64,000 nucleotides of DNA from positions 806,001-870,000 of the forward strand of contig NC_014371.1 of assembly GCF_000144405.1 (NCBI RefSeq). The letters run 5' to 3'. Position numbers and translations under genes: made by a program. Of this stretch, positions 36,601-45,420 are shown one piece after another. This stretch comes from Prevotella melaninogenica ATCC 25845 (GTDB lineage: Bacteria > Bacteroidota > Bacteroidia > Bacteroidales > Bacteroidaceae). Under the pieces are notes generated by a model, which searched no databases, was not told the DNA's origin, and was given only the letters and a program-made list of their open reading frames with translations. Positions within the stretch are counted from its first letter, which is position 1. Every line of letters starts with the position of its first letter.

Positions 36601-39600
36601 ACACCTACGATGCACAGGGCAGACAGATGACGATCCGTGCTCCGTATGAGATAGAGAGCGGTCAGCCGTTTACTATCCGCTTTGAGTACTTCCCTGCAGA
36701 ACGTAAGGCACATACCATCCATTATTCTAAGGAAGGTAACATAGATACCTATACCTTTGCCGACTCGCTGATGCGTGCCGTTCAGACGAAGCAGACGGGT
36801 GTAGTGTGGTCTGGTGGTAGCAATCAAAAGGTCTCCATCGTTACTGGAAGGGCTGTCATCGATGCCTTTGGACGTAATATTGCGGCTTATTACCCAATGA
36901 CGGAGAGCTATGGTAACATCGGCACTTACAACCACGCGACGGGTGATCTGCAGGCAAAAACGGAGTATGATACGCACGATCGTACCACGAGTGTTACGCT
37001 TGCTGACGGCAGTGTGACACGTACGGCTTATACTATCGGTAGCCATGACGGTGAACCAATGCTCCAGACAACGGTTACGGATGCACTGGGACGACATGCG
37101 GAGAGCTATACGGATGCCAAGGGGCGCAACCGTGAAACGGTGCAGCATGCTCGTGGTGAGGATATCACGGTGAAGTACAGCTATGACCCTGTCGGTCAGG
37201 TGATGATGGTTCAGCATCCTAACGGCAAGGAGACGAAGTATGCCTACGACTTGCTTGGTCGGAAACTGATGGTGAACCATCCTGATGCGGGTGAAACGAA
37301 TATGACCTATGATGCGGCAGGTAACCTCTTGACAAAGCTCACGGCAGAGCTTAGGAAGTCGATATCCGACAAGGGTTATATCTCTTACACCTACGACTTC
37401 GAGCGACTCCATGAGGTGCTTTATCCAGAAAATCTCTTCAATCGTGTTACTTATACCTATGGTAAGGCTGGCGATAAGTACAACCGTGCTGGTCGTCTTG
37501 CCCTCGTTGAGGATGCGAGTGGCGGTGAAGCCTATTACTATGGCAGACAGGGTGAGGTGACAAAGACTGTCCGTACAGTCATGGCGAGTGTGGCGGATAT
37601 CAGGACTTATGTCTATGGTGCTACCTATGATAGCTGGAACCGTGTGCAGACGATGACTTATCCTGACGGTGAAGTGGTGACCTATCGTTATAATGCTGCA
37701 GGACAGGTTGAGAGCATGACGAGCAATAAACAGGGACGTCAGAGCGTTATTGTTGACAGGATAGGTTACGACAAGGAGGGTCATACGGTCTATGCGAAAC
37801 TCGGTAATGGCACGGAGACTACCTATACCTACGATAAGCAGCGTGAGCGTCTGCAGGTGATGAACCTTACAGCGGACGGCCAGACTGTGATGGAGAACAG
37901 GTATCGTTATGATGCTGTGGATAATATCCTCGGTATTACGAATGCCGCCAACCCAACATCGCTGATGAAACTCAACAAGGCGAAGCTGGGAGGAAGGAGT
38001 TCGCATACGTATGAGTATGATGAGCTGAACCGCCTTATTCATGCCAGCGGTAAGGCTAAGCATGCATCGTATGATATGGTGATGTCGTTCGGACGGATGA
38101 GTGAACCGCTGACGAAGGTTCAGAAGGTGGACTCAACGACAACTGCTAAGTCTTATAACTTTGCTTATAAGTATGAGGACAGCAACCACCCCACCGCTCC
38201 AACGCAGATAGGACACGATCATTACACGTATGATGCCAACGGTAATCCAACGCTGGTAACGAATGACTCAACCAACACTACTCGTGAGATGTACTGGGAC
38301 GAGGACAACCGTCTGATGGTACTCTCTGACAATGGCAAGACGAGTCGTTACACTTACAATGCTGCTGGTGAACGCATCATGAAGAGTTACGGTACGATGG
38401 AGGGTGTGTATATCAATGGTGCACCGCAGGGAATCACGTTCCACGAAACGGACAACTTTACGCTTTATCCTGCAAGTATCCTCTCTGTCAACAAAAACAG
38501 ATTTACGAAGCATTACTTCCTTGGTGACAAACGAATCGCTTCAAGGATTGGAACAGGTCTGTTTAACAACGTCTATGGACGCAATGGCTCATACGTAACG
38601 GCTGGGCAGCAGGACTATGCTGAGCGTATAACTCAGATACAGAAGCAGAAAGAGGCATACTATAAGCAGCAGGGCATTGCCCCTGGTGTACCAACAGAGA
38701 AGGGCGCGTATGGTGACCCAGAGAACACGGGTGTTGGTTATAATGCCGTCCTCACCGAACTTGGCAACCATGATGTGCCACAGGGTTGGATTCAGACTCC
38801 ACGCCCTAACACCACACCAGGCACCACCCCCGGTGCCCCAGTCTCATGGAACGACCCGAGCAATCCTGATGACCCACAGGCTGGATATGGCTACGTTCCT
38901 AATGATACTACAAAAGAAGAAACCTTCTTCTATCACAGTGATCACCTCGGCTCAACGTCTTACATCACAGATGATAAAGCTAACATCACGCAATATGATG
39001 CTTACTTGCCATACGGCGAACTCCTTGTAGACGAACACTCATCAAGTGAAGACTTACCGTATAAGTTCAACGGCAAACAGTTCGATGACGAGACTGGCTT
39101 GTACTATTACGGTGCAAGGTACATGAATCCCGTCACGAGTCTGTGGTATGGGGTGGATCCGTTAGCGGAAAAGTATCAAGCGAGTGGTTCATATCTTTAT
39201 TGCAGGCAAAACCCTGTAAGGCGGGTTGACGTTGATGGAAATGATGAAGTCCATATTAATGGGGATGGAAGAATCGTGAAAGTTATAAATGATCATTCTG
39301 TCTATATAACGATCGTTGATCCTAAAGGGAATAGACATAGTCTATCTAGTTATAATATTTCTCCATATTTTTGGGGAATTGGAAGAGGAGATAATCTCCA
39401 AATAGTGGCTAATATTGCTGGCTATTATGCAAAACAAGCAGGCGTCCATGGATTAGTAGGTGCTAAAGGTAATGAAAAACTTGGTATTCTTGCTCATTAT
39501 GATCCTAGTGACAAAGGAATCTGGCTACAACCATCTAATTCAAATGGAACTGTAGATAGTTGGTTAGATAATAAATATGACTTAATGAATATATTACAAC

Positions 39601-39968
39601 ATGAGTATTTCCATAAACTTGATGATCAAAGAAACGCTTATAAAAATCATCTTTTACATGCATCAGTTGATGAGAGAGCCAGTCGTACCAGGACCTTTGC
39701 CCACACATCTGACAAATTGAAGCTTAGCGTAGCTATAGAGTTCTCAGAGTTGGTAATGAATGCTTATTATCAACCTAACAATAATACAAAGGCTGATGTA
39801 ATGAACCTAATAGATAAATTTAATCGGAATAATACTGGAAATATCTTTTTGAAGTTTAATCCAGCCGCCAGTACTATAAATATTAATTTAAAAGGTGAGG
39901 ATCATCCCATCGATTATGTCCCAAGCCAAGATAAGTTTAACTTTATTATGCCAAAAGAAAAAAAATGA
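30678..39968 (+). CDS. Full-length Rhs/SpvB/TcdB-type toxin lipoprotein with HExxH tip
   Basis: A 3096-aa protein. The start gives a lipoprotein-like signal (LLLPFLLLAGIILNSC). A Ser-rich spacer and a ZU5-like beta region (about 110-260) precede a SpvB domain (about 290-480: NGTASLSYPFDVPAGRNDIG). FG-GAP loops include DIDGDGLPD near 653 and others near 1348, 1464, 1542 and 1630. YD repeats run from about 1700, with the Rhs core closing at about 2740-2830 (YHSDHLGSTSYITDD, LYYYGARYMNPVTSLWYGVD). The tip after VDVDGNDEVHI holds LMNILQHEYFHKLDD: HEYFH at about 2975, with DERASR downstream as a possible third zinc ligand, a metallopeptidase-like toxin. The next gene overlaps by ATGA. It is the only copy in the array with a secretion signal. 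Confidence 0.85.
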   Translation: MKYSTHSLLLPFLLLAGIILNSCNGGSNRSAKETVISDSTSSDTVSSVQKDSTSRKTTSLHTQVKDSVRNSSVKRFSKEVVRNQKLNHVDTHKPNRKSARLFADLGKRTVSKFFANSDSDTLNVGRAQLAVPREAMEKGKVLSITPLRKGELPTLPTGMVNVTGGCDTLMARTDTVSGYRFLPHGNHFVHHLASIAVPYDSTLIPKGYTVDDIHTYYYDELHQRWTMLQSKGIDTKREVAMAETSHFTDVINGIIKVPESPETQNYVPTGISELKAADPAAGIQQIEAPSANQNGTASLSYPFDVPAGRNDIGVSAGLQYSSEGGSSFVGYGWSFPVQSIDIETRWGVPRFEDQYESESYLLMGQQLSDRLYRRTDSLARQADKQFYPMTEGGFSRIIRKGNSPKNYYWEVTGKDGTVYSYGGHGGHVSDATSLTDTNGNRIKWALDRVTDVHGNFAAFHYMKSGNNLYPERYTWTGLGETEGLYSIEFDIDSTATDRKDVTSSGRLGIMQKDKGLLRKVIVKNNGQQLRSYTLNYEEGPFGKILLKSIDQNDSRDGKVATQSFDYYNDLKNGLFSSKAELWKAEGEDYEAFLSHSVRGCDDNLSLLGGGASKSHTTGWGTMVGIGFAAGTVNVGPSFSNSKSSNSGKVAFVDIDGDGLPDKLFKRGNKLYYRKNMSADGKNLLFGETILISGVNSFSDGNSTSRSLNADAAVEVGLIGKLKASVGISYTHSKDQDKTTTYLYDFNSDGLTDIAVNGQVYFNHIVDGKPVFSPASSVTANPIIGEGAPIDKHFIPDYKVIRDSLEKEYPLNDAVRMWCAPFNGRVNIQSTIKKLSNQGDGIIYSIQHEGDGFLVRDSLLQAGSKTNNLNCDVKVGDRIFFRLQSRYDGADDKVLWNPIITYISLPVGKNRYLSEDLKAYNSKADYIEGENNVAIFNRSGKVTLHAPYRKEKTTDDVTLIVTRLDHNGETIVKRLKLPADSIVNDSYDYTGNIDEKDSVSYFFEITTTSPVDWTKVQWAGSYNYEDDQESVRFVASRRMFNKPVSIAGSKVLKQGVTVLNRKYRPKLFIAPTLSVVREDKKNDTDTATVYFTLHDQNGLPVLHHTCRLNTSNTLQADTIVVTDTTLIKRLNTGKVTATFAISNELAKSTYAKVSFLRDSLSYQSATSTVVTAEQRVLVDTLEACVFSGYNSVDYGRLYRGWGQFAYNGNKAYASQPIEVSALTIDRDKYKDIAEHYHSTHDGNRLAESLTPVNEQRFFVMGYDTNKRMYVGGSEHVFISLDTICSSRIGEDAIIIDSVHYAKNAGELSAPVLMSESKSNGYGVSGGVSYAGLSGSKSTQTSYSKVALMDINGNGYPDWLEEVDGNIVTQYTNATGTLGKDRMKLNVNRPKFKASSSTIGADASLSKRASSKSALAISINPKPQDDETSGGSDGHNSSNGNAISSVSVSASGNFTSGTSHTESDWTDLNGDGLPDMLFGDKVKFGLGYDFTNEENSGVTSLESSENSTWGAGLGTSIEVLGNADISFGVNGTKTTTKYNVSFIDVNGDGLPDMVTRNAEKFTIMLNTGSGFIPYSEEQQGRFNESLATSVSQYGNFAVSIPIHILFLKLRFTAKVTKSWSSGVSRTSAALRDIDGDGRPDLIISDGGKQLVVYRNLTGRTNMLRSVTLPFGGHININYEQTTPSYDLPGRRWVMSSVETTGGYKENGAIRSRNTFEYSGGYRDRRERDFYGFKQVRTNQIDTENGDRLYRYSVQTYGKNRDYYAHGLVTSEYLYTADGKKLQGAVYDYDLKTLAVGNNTTDAVVFPALKTLVQSNFDGDSLAVAVSNTYDDYGNLQGYKETTTGYSLEADINYHKIADKYIVSIPSHITVSSGGKTYRERSTKVDGNGEITEIVLHNGDKPSVYNMTYDGYGNITRMMKPENYNHQRMFYAYTYDDLYHSLVTSVKDAYGYSSSTAYDGLWNAPSVTTDLNGQKMEYTYDAQGRQMTIRAPYEIESGQPFTIRFEYFPAERKAHTIHYSKEGNIDTYTFADSLMRAVQTKQTGVVWSGGSNQKVSIVTGRAVIDAFGRNIAAYYPMTESYGNIGTYNHATGDLQAKTEYDTHDRTTSVTLADGSVTRTAYTIGSHDGEPMLQTTVTDALGRHAESYTDAKGRNRETVQHARGEDITVKYSYDPVGQVMMVQHPNGKETKYAYDLLGRKLMVNHPDAGETNMTYDAAGNLLTKLTAELRKSISDKGYISYTYDFERLHEVLYPENLFNRVTYTYGKAGDKYNRAGRLALVEDASGGEAYYYGRQGEVTKTVRTVMASVADIRTYVYGATYDSWNRVQTMTYPDGEVVTYRYNAAGQVESMTSNKQGRQSVIVDRIGYDKEGHTVYAKLGNGTETTYTYDKQRERLQVMNLTADGQTVMENRYRYDAVDNILGITNAANPTSLMKLNKAKLGGRSSHTYEYDELNRLIHASGKAKHASYDMVMSFGRMSEPLTKVQKVDSTTTAKSYNFAYKYEDSNHPTAPTQIGHDHYTYDANGNPTLVTNDSTNTTREMYWDEDNRLMVLSDNGKTSRYTYNAAGERIMKSYGTMEGVYINGAPQGITFHETDNFTLYPASILSVNKNRFTKHYFLGDKRIASRIGTGLFNNVYGRNGSYVTAGQQDYAERITQIQKQKEAYYKQQGIAPGVPTEKGAYGDPENTGVGYNAVLTELGNHDVPQGWIQTPRPNTTPGTTPGAPVSWNDPSNPDDPQAGYGYVPNDTTKEETFFYHSDHLGSTSYITDDKANITQYDAYLPYGELLVDEHSSSEDLPYKFNGKQFDDETGLYYYGARYMNPVTSLWYGVDPLAEKYQASGSYLYCRQNPVRRVDVDGNDEVHINGDGRIVKVINDHSVYITIVDPKGNRHSLSSYNISPYFWGIGRGDNLQIVANIAGYYAKQAGVHGLVGAKGNEKLGILAHYDPSDKGIWLQPSNSNGTVDSWLDNKYDLMNILQHEYFHKLDDQRNAYKNHLLHASVDERASRTRTFAHTSDKLKLSVAIEFSELVMNAYYQPNNNTKADVMNLIDKFNRNNTGNIFLKFNPAASTININLKGEDHPIDYVPSQDKFNFIMPKEKK
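37029..39170 (+). repeat. Rhs 3' core direct repeat, unit 1 (in the full-length gene)
   Basis: This part of the full-length gene, from the segment encoding SHDGEPMLQTTV to DPLAEKY, is the parent of the repeats at 40714, 43204, 48057, 50157, 52965 and 55030. By eye most bases are identical in long runs, and differences are mainly synonymous. All units end at the same point, GTGGATCC(G/A)TT(A/G)GC, after which the toxin tips differ completely. Confidence 0.85.
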
Positions 39969-40663
39969 AAAAGAAAATTATAATTATTTGTTTGTTATCT
40001 ATCTTAGCTTTCTTCATTGGCAAAACAGCTTATGATAGCTTTATGCTTAATTCATACTACAGTCATGGAGATGAACTAATCGCTAAGATAGAAAAATACA
40101 ATATGGAACGACATACCTATCCTCTATCCTTAGACTCGATAGGAATAAAGGGATATGATTTGGGTGGAGGTCTCATATATAAGAATCTTTCTTTTAGATA
40201 CTCCTGTGTAGGAATCGGCGATTTCCGTTTATCTTTCTATTATGGTTCATCATTCTATACCTATTCTCCATTATTAAGAAAATGGAGTAAAGACTTAGAC
40301 TTAGATACCTTAAATATTATCAGAGAGAGTCTTTTCTTGGAGATAAGTAAAATGGAAAAGCAAAAGAAAATGAGACAAGTGTTAAGAATAATACCCCAGA
40401 ATAAGTTAAAGCAATTTAAGGAGTTTAGCGTATCTGATACAGATTCTATCTATTTTGTACAAAACTATTATACAAATAATGATATAGCAGAAGAAGGCTT
40501 TGTAAAAAGGGATAAGGGGGAACTTTACAGAATAGGAAGATGGAAATTCTATGCTAAAGATGGGAGATGCATTATGGTATCGTATGAAAATAAATATATT
40601 GAAAAAGGATATGTTATAAAGGAAGGTTTTCCACGTAATAATGTTGATTATGTTAGTGAGTAA
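39965..40663 (+). CDS. Putative immunity protein for the HEYFH Rhs tip
   Basis: A 232-aa protein with an N-terminal hydrophobic segment (IIIICLLSILAFFIG) that would anchor it to the membrane, facing the periplasm. A charged body follows with no family I know (RLSFYYGSSFYTYSPLLRKW, RIGRWKFYAKDGRCIMVSYE). Its ATG overlaps the toxin stop (ATGA), so it is translationally coupled to the Rhs gene. Assigned as immunity by position. Confidence 0.65.
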   Translation: MKKKIIIICLLSILAFFIGKTAYDSFMLNSYYSHGDELIAKIEKYNMERHTYPLSLDSIGIKGYDLGGGLIYKNLSFRYSCVGIGDFRLSFYYGSSFYTYSPLLRKWSKDLDLDTLNIIRESLFLEISKMEKQKKMRQVLRIIPQNKLKQFKEFSVSDTDSIYFVQNYYTNNDIAEEGFVKRDKGELYRIGRWKFYAKDGRCIMVSYENKYIEKGYVIKEGFPRNNVDYVSE

Positions 40664-40713
40664 TTGATAAAAAGATAGAGTTATGGAGTGATGTTACTGT
40701 AGCTCTCTAAACA

Positions 40714-42172
40714 CTTGACGAGCAATAAACAGGGATGTCAGAGCGTTATTGTTGACAGGATAGGTTACGATAAGGAGGGTCATACGGTCTATACGAAGCT
40801 TGGTAATGGCACGGAGACAACCTATACCTACGATAAGCAGCGTGAACGTCTGCAGGTGATGAACCTTACAGCGGATGGTCAGACTGTGATGGAAAACAAG
40901 TATCGCTATGATGCTGTGGACAATATCCTTGGTATCACGAATGCTGCCAACCCAACGTCGCTGACGAAACTCAACAAGGCGAAGTTAGGAGGAAGGAGTT
41001 CGCATACGTATGAGTATGATGAGCTGAACCGCCTTATTCATGCAAACGGTAAGGCTAAGCGTGCATCGTATGACATGGTGATGTCGTTCGGACGGATGAG
41101 TGAGCCGCTGACGAAGGTGCAGAAGGTGGACTCAACGACAACTGCTAAGTCTTATAACTTCGCTTATAAATATGAGGACAGTAACCATCCGACGGCTCCA
41201 ACGCAGATTGGTCACGATCATTACACCTATGATGCCAACGGTAATCCAACGCTGGTAACGAACGATTCAGCGAATACTACCCGTGAGATGTACTGGGATG
41301 AAGACAATCGCCTGATGGTACTCTCTGATAATGGCAAGACAAGTCGTTACACTTACAACGCTGCCGGCGAGCGTATTATGAAGAGTTACGGTACGATGGA
41401 GGGTGTGTATATCAACGGTGCACCACAGGGTATTACCTTTCATGAGACAGACAACTTCACGCTTTATCCTGCAAGTATTCTCTCTGTAAACAAGAATAGA
41501 TTCACGAAGCATTACTTCATTGGTGACAAACGAATCGCCAGCCGTATCGGTACAGGATTGTTCAATAACGTCTATGGACGCAACGGTTCATACGTAACGG
41601 CTGGTCAGCAGGACTATGCTGAGCGTATGAATCAGATTCAGACACAGAAAGAGGCGTATTATAAGAAGGTGGGTGTAGCCCCTGGTGTACCGACAGAGAA
41701 GGGTGCGTATGGTGATCCAGAGAACACGGGTGTAGGTTATAATGCCGTCCTCACCGAACTCGGCAACCATGATGTGCCACAGGGTTGGATTCAGACTCCA
41801 CATCCTAACACCACACCAGGTACCAACCCCGGTGCTCCAGTTTCATGGAACGACCCAAGCAACCCTGATGACCCGCAGGCAGGTTATGGCTACATTCCTA
41901 ACGACACAACGAAAGAGGAAACTTTCTTCTATCACAGTGACCACTTAGGTTCAACGTCTTACATCACAGACGATCATGCCAACATCACCCAGTATGATGC
42001 TTACCTACCATACGGTGAACTGTTAGTTGACGAGCATAGCAGTAGTGAGGACCTACCGTATAAGTTCAATGGTAAACAGTTCGATGAAGAGACAGGCCTG
42101 TACTATTATGGTGCAAGGTACATGAATCCAATCACGAGTCTTTGGTATGGAGTGGATCCATTGGCAGAGAAG
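40714..42172 (+). repeat. Rhs 3' core direct repeat, unit 2
   Basis: Begins at ACGAGCAATAAACAGGGATG, corresponding to 37719 in unit 1, and ends at the tip junction. About 1.46 kb. Confidence 0.8.
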
Positions 42173-42673
42173 TATGCAAGTATGGGTGGATATGTGTATA
42201 CGCTGGATAATCCGGTGAAGTTAGTGGATACTGATGGACGTATCGTAAGTTATCCGAAGAATCAACGTACAAAAAGGACAAAAGTATATTATAAAAAAGA
42301 TGTTGTCTCATCTCCACATGGTTCATCCACAGCTCAAGCAATTATGGCCTTTGCGACATCTAGTATTATTGTTTTAGGTGCTGATGATGCTACAGGTATT
42401 GGAACTGTGGATGATATAGCAATACCAATAGTAGGCTTAGTCGGCTTCGGAGCATACGTCTATAATGAGTTTGTAAGCGCAAATAGCAGTCCCAAAGAGT
42501 CTATCTTCTTAGCTGCAGAGCATACAAAAGGTGCTAGAAAATCAACTAGTGATAAGCACACTGCTCATCGAGCCGGATCTTCATATGGACAGAATCGAAA
42601 TAGTAACCGGGGAGACAAAAATAAAAAATATCAAAAGAAAGCAAATCCAAATAAACGTAAAAATGGGAAGTAA
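40715..42673 (+). CDS. Orphan Rhs tip cassette 2: basic, nuclease-like tip
   Basis: A 652-aa frame with no signal peptide, SpvB or early YD repeats; only the Rhs 3' core plus a new tip. The core reads TSNKQGCQSVIVDRIGYDK to YYYGARYMNPITSLWYGVD. After VKLVDTDGRIVSY the tip has a hydrophobic pre-toxin segment (GTVDDIAIPIVGLVGFGAYVYNEF) and a short, very basic end (SDKHTAHRAGSSYGQNRNSN, then K/N-rich to the stop). Basic tips of this size in polymorphic toxins are often nucleases, but I do not recognise the fold. The start is a TTG and no promoter is obvious, so it may be silent unless recombined into the full-length gene. The downstream immunity gene overlaps it by 11 bp. Confidence 0.65.
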   Translation: MTSNKQGCQSVIVDRIGYDKEGHTVYTKLGNGTETTYTYDKQRERLQVMNLTADGQTVMENKYRYDAVDNILGITNAANPTSLTKLNKAKLGGRSSHTYEYDELNRLIHANGKAKRASYDMVMSFGRMSEPLTKVQKVDSTTTAKSYNFAYKYEDSNHPTAPTQIGHDHYTYDANGNPTLVTNDSANTTREMYWDEDNRLMVLSDNGKTSRYTYNAAGERIMKSYGTMEGVYINGAPQGITFHETDNFTLYPASILSVNKNRFTKHYFIGDKRIASRIGTGLFNNVYGRNGSYVTAGQQDYAERMNQIQTQKEAYYKKVGVAPGVPTEKGAYGDPENTGVGYNAVLTELGNHDVPQGWIQTPHPNTTPGTNPGAPVSWNDPSNPDDPQAGYGYIPNDTTKEETFFYHSDHLGSTSYITDDHANITQYDAYLPYGELLVDEHSSSEDLPYKFNGKQFDEETGLYYYGARYMNPITSLWYGVDPLAEKYASMGGYVYTLDNPVKLVDTDGRIVSYPKNQRTKRTKVYYKKDVVSSPHGSSTAQAIMAFATSSIIVLGADDATGIGTVDDIAIPIVGLVGFGAYVYNEFVSANSSPKESIFLAAEHTKGARKSTSDKHTAHRAGSSYGQNRNSNRGDKNKKYQKKANPNKRKNGK

Positions 42674-43226
42674 TGGTTTCTTACTGCAAGAGGAGACGAA
42701 GCGAATAGATGAAAGATTGTCACTTCTTAAAGCCGAATCACAATGGAATAATCTTAAACTATTCTTAGTAAAAATGTCAAAAAAATATTATAATGAATCA
42801 TTCTTCTTAACGGAACTATCCAATGTTTGCACTAAGTTGGAACAATTGGAAGAAGCATATGAATATTCACGAAAAGCGTTTGAGTTGAATTCCGCAGACT
42901 ACTTGGTTAAGTATAATTATATATTTGCATTGCTGAACTTGGATAGGCTAGATGAAGCTTTTGTCATTATTAAACAAATTAAACGTGTTAGTACAATACA
43001 TATAGCCTATAGTAAATCTGGAGAAGGTTTAAAATGGGCTAAATCTATAAAGAATGACACGAAATATCTTGAAGGAGTATATTATCTAAAAAAAGGTTTA
43101 TTGGCTAAAGCCCAAAAATGTTTTACTCTACATTTAAGGAATAGAAGAAGAGGAATATATAGTGATTTTACTAAAAGGCAAGTTATGAAGAAAATTAATG
43201 AGTGCCTACACCATCCAAAGCCATGA
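42663..43226 (+). CDS. Putative cytoplasmic immunity protein with TPR-like repeats
   Basis: From the ATG at 42663, which overlaps the toxin end, the protein is about 188 aa, helical and soluble: KMSKKYYNESFFLTELSNVCTKLEQLEEAYEYSRKAFEL, then YNYIFALLNLDRLDEAF and YYLKKGLLAKAQKCF resemble tetratricopeptide repeats. A longer frame exists from 42531 but lies inside the toxin gene. No signal peptide, so it should act in the cytosol, which suits a nuclease-type tip. The final codons (ECLHHPKP) are read from the start of the next Rhs repeat, so the true C-terminus was altered when that cassette arrived. Confidence 0.55.
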   Translation: MGSNGFLLQEETKRIDERLSLLKAESQWNNLKLFLVKMSKKYYNESFFLTELSNVCTKLEQLEEAYEYSRKAFELNSADYLVKYNYIFALLNLDRLDEAFVIIKQIKRVSTIHIAYSKSGEGLKWAKSIKNDTKYLEGVYYLKKGLLAKAQKCFTLHLRNRRRGIYSDFTKRQVMKKINECLHHPKP

Positions 43227-45420
43227 CGGTGGACCGATGCTCCAGACAACAGTCACGGATGCACTGGGACGACATGCGGAGAGCTATACGGATGCCAAGG
43301 GGCGCAACCGTGAAACGGTGCAGCATGCCCGTGGTGAGGATATCACGGTGAAGTACAGCTATGACCCTGTCGGACAGGTGATGACGGTTCAGCATCCTAA
43401 CGGCAGGGAGACGAAGTATGCCTACGACCTACTTGGTCGCAAACTGATGGTGAACCATCCTGATGCTGGTGAAACGGATATGACCTATGATGCGGCAGGC
43501 AACCTCCTGACGAAGCTTACGGCAGAGCTTAGGAAGTCGATATCTGACAAGGGTTACATCTCTTACACCTACGACTTCGAGCGACTCCATGAGGTACTTT
43601 ATCCAGAAAACCTCTTTAATCGTGTTACTTATACCTATGGTAAGGCTGGCGATAAGTATAACCGTGCTGGTCGTCTTGCCCTCGTAGAGGATGCGAGTGG
43701 CGGTGAAGCCTACTACTACGGTCGACAGGGTGAGGTGACGAAGACTGTCCGTACAGTCATGGCGAGTGTGGCGGATATCAGGACTTATGTCTATGGTGCT
43801 ACGTATGATAGCTGGAACCGTGTGCAGACGATGACTTACCCTGATGGCGAGGTGGTTACCTATCACTACAATGCTGCCGGACAGGTGGAGAGCATGACGA
43901 GCAATAAACAGGGACGTCAGAGCGTTATTGTTGACAGGATAGGTTACGACAAGGAGGGTCATACGGTCTATACGAAACTCGGTAACGGCACGGAGACTAC
44001 CTATACCTACGACAAGCAGCGTGAACGTCTGCAGGTGATGAACCTTACAGCGGACGGTCAGACTGTGATGGAGAACAGGTATCGTTATGATGCTGTGGAT
44101 AATATCCTCGGTATTACGAATGCTACCGACCCAACGTCGCTTACAAAACTCAATAGGGCGAAGTTAGGAGGAAGGAGTTCGCATACGTATGAGTATGACG
44201 AACTAAACCGCCTTATCCACGCAAGCGGTAAGGCTAAGCGTGCATCGTATGATATGGTGATGTCGTTCGGACGGATGAGTGAACCGCTGACAAAGGTGCA
44301 GAAGGTGGATTCAACAACAACTGCGAAGTCTTATAACTTTGCTTATAAGTACGAGGACAGTAACCATCCGACGGCTCCAACACAGATAGGTCATGACCAT
44401 TACACATACGATTCCAACGGTAATCCAACACTGGTAACGAACGATTCAACCAACACTACCCGCGAGATGTACTGGGATGAAGACAACCGTCTGATGGTAC
44501 TCTCTGACAATGGCAAAACGAGTCGATATACTTACAATGCTGCTGGTGAACGCATCATGAAGAGTTACGGTACGATGGAAGGTGTGTATATCAATGGTGC
44601 ACCGCAGGGTATTACATTCCATGAGACGGACAACTTCACGCTTTATCCTGCAAGTATTCTCTCTGTTAACAAGAATAGATTCACGAAGCATTACTTCATT
44701 GGTGACAAACGAATCGCTTCAAGGATAGGAACGGGTCTGTTTAACAACGTTTACGGACGCAACGGTTCATACGTAACAGCTGGTCAGCAGGATTATGCTG
44801 AACGCATGAATCAGATTCAGACACAGAAGGAAGCATATTATAAGAAGGTGGGTGTAGCCCCTGGTGTACCTACAGAGAAGGGTGCGTATGGTGATCCAGA
44901 GAACACGGGTGTAGGTTATAATGCCGTCCTCACCGAACTCGGCAACCACGATGTGCCACAGGGTTGGATTCAGACTCCACATCCTAACACGACACCAGGC
45001 ACCAACCCCGGTGCACCAGTCTCATGGAACGACCCAAGTAACCCTGATGACCCGCAGGCTGGTTATGGTTACATTCCCAATGATACTACGAAAGAAGAAA
45101 CCTTCTTCTATCACAGTGACCACCTTGGCAGTACGTCTTACATCACAGATGATAAAGCCAACATCACGCAATATGATGCATATCTTCCATACGGTGAACT
45201 GTTAGTTGACGAGCATAGTAGCAGCGAAGACCTGCCGTATAAGTTCAACGGCAAGCAGTTCGATGAGGAGACCGGTCTGTACTATTATGGTGCAAGGTAC
45301 ATGAACCCGATAGCAAGTATTTGGTATGGGGTGGATAGATTAGCCGAGAAATATGTCGCCACAGGTGGATATGTATTATTGGTGTCCGATAAAACTTTTT
45401 TTGCGTTCATATCTTTTTAA
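43198..45420 (+). pseudogene. Orphan Rhs tip cassette 3, 5' part, interrupted by IS4
   Basis: The Rhs core reads from AYTIQSHDGGPMLQ to DRLAEKYVATGGYV, then enters an IS4 element at 45377 and ends 14 codons later. The tip that belongs to it is on the other side of the IS at 46843-47564. Removing the IS and one copy of the 9-bp duplication gives an uninterrupted GGYVYTLDNPVRLIDPNG, a normal Rhs core-to-tip transition. An ATG at 43198 overlaps the previous gene. Note DRLAEKY in place of the usual DPLAEKY. Confidence 0.8.
43204..45355 (+). repeat. Rhs 3' core direct repeat, unit 3
   Basis: The longest extra copy, from the SHDGGPMLQTTV codons to the tip junction, about 2.15 kb, equivalent to the whole of unit 1. 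Confidence 0.85.

Noticed and set aside
36210..38063. A 617-codon open frame on the minus strand inside the Rhs gene
   Set aside because: It is the mirror of the YD-repeat coding region, recurs antisense to every Rhs repeat unit, and has no recognisable domains; a coding shadow.
42531..42662. Longer start for the TPR-like immunity gene
   Set aside because: It lies wholly inside the basic toxin tip in another frame; the ATG at 42663 gives the usual short overlap.
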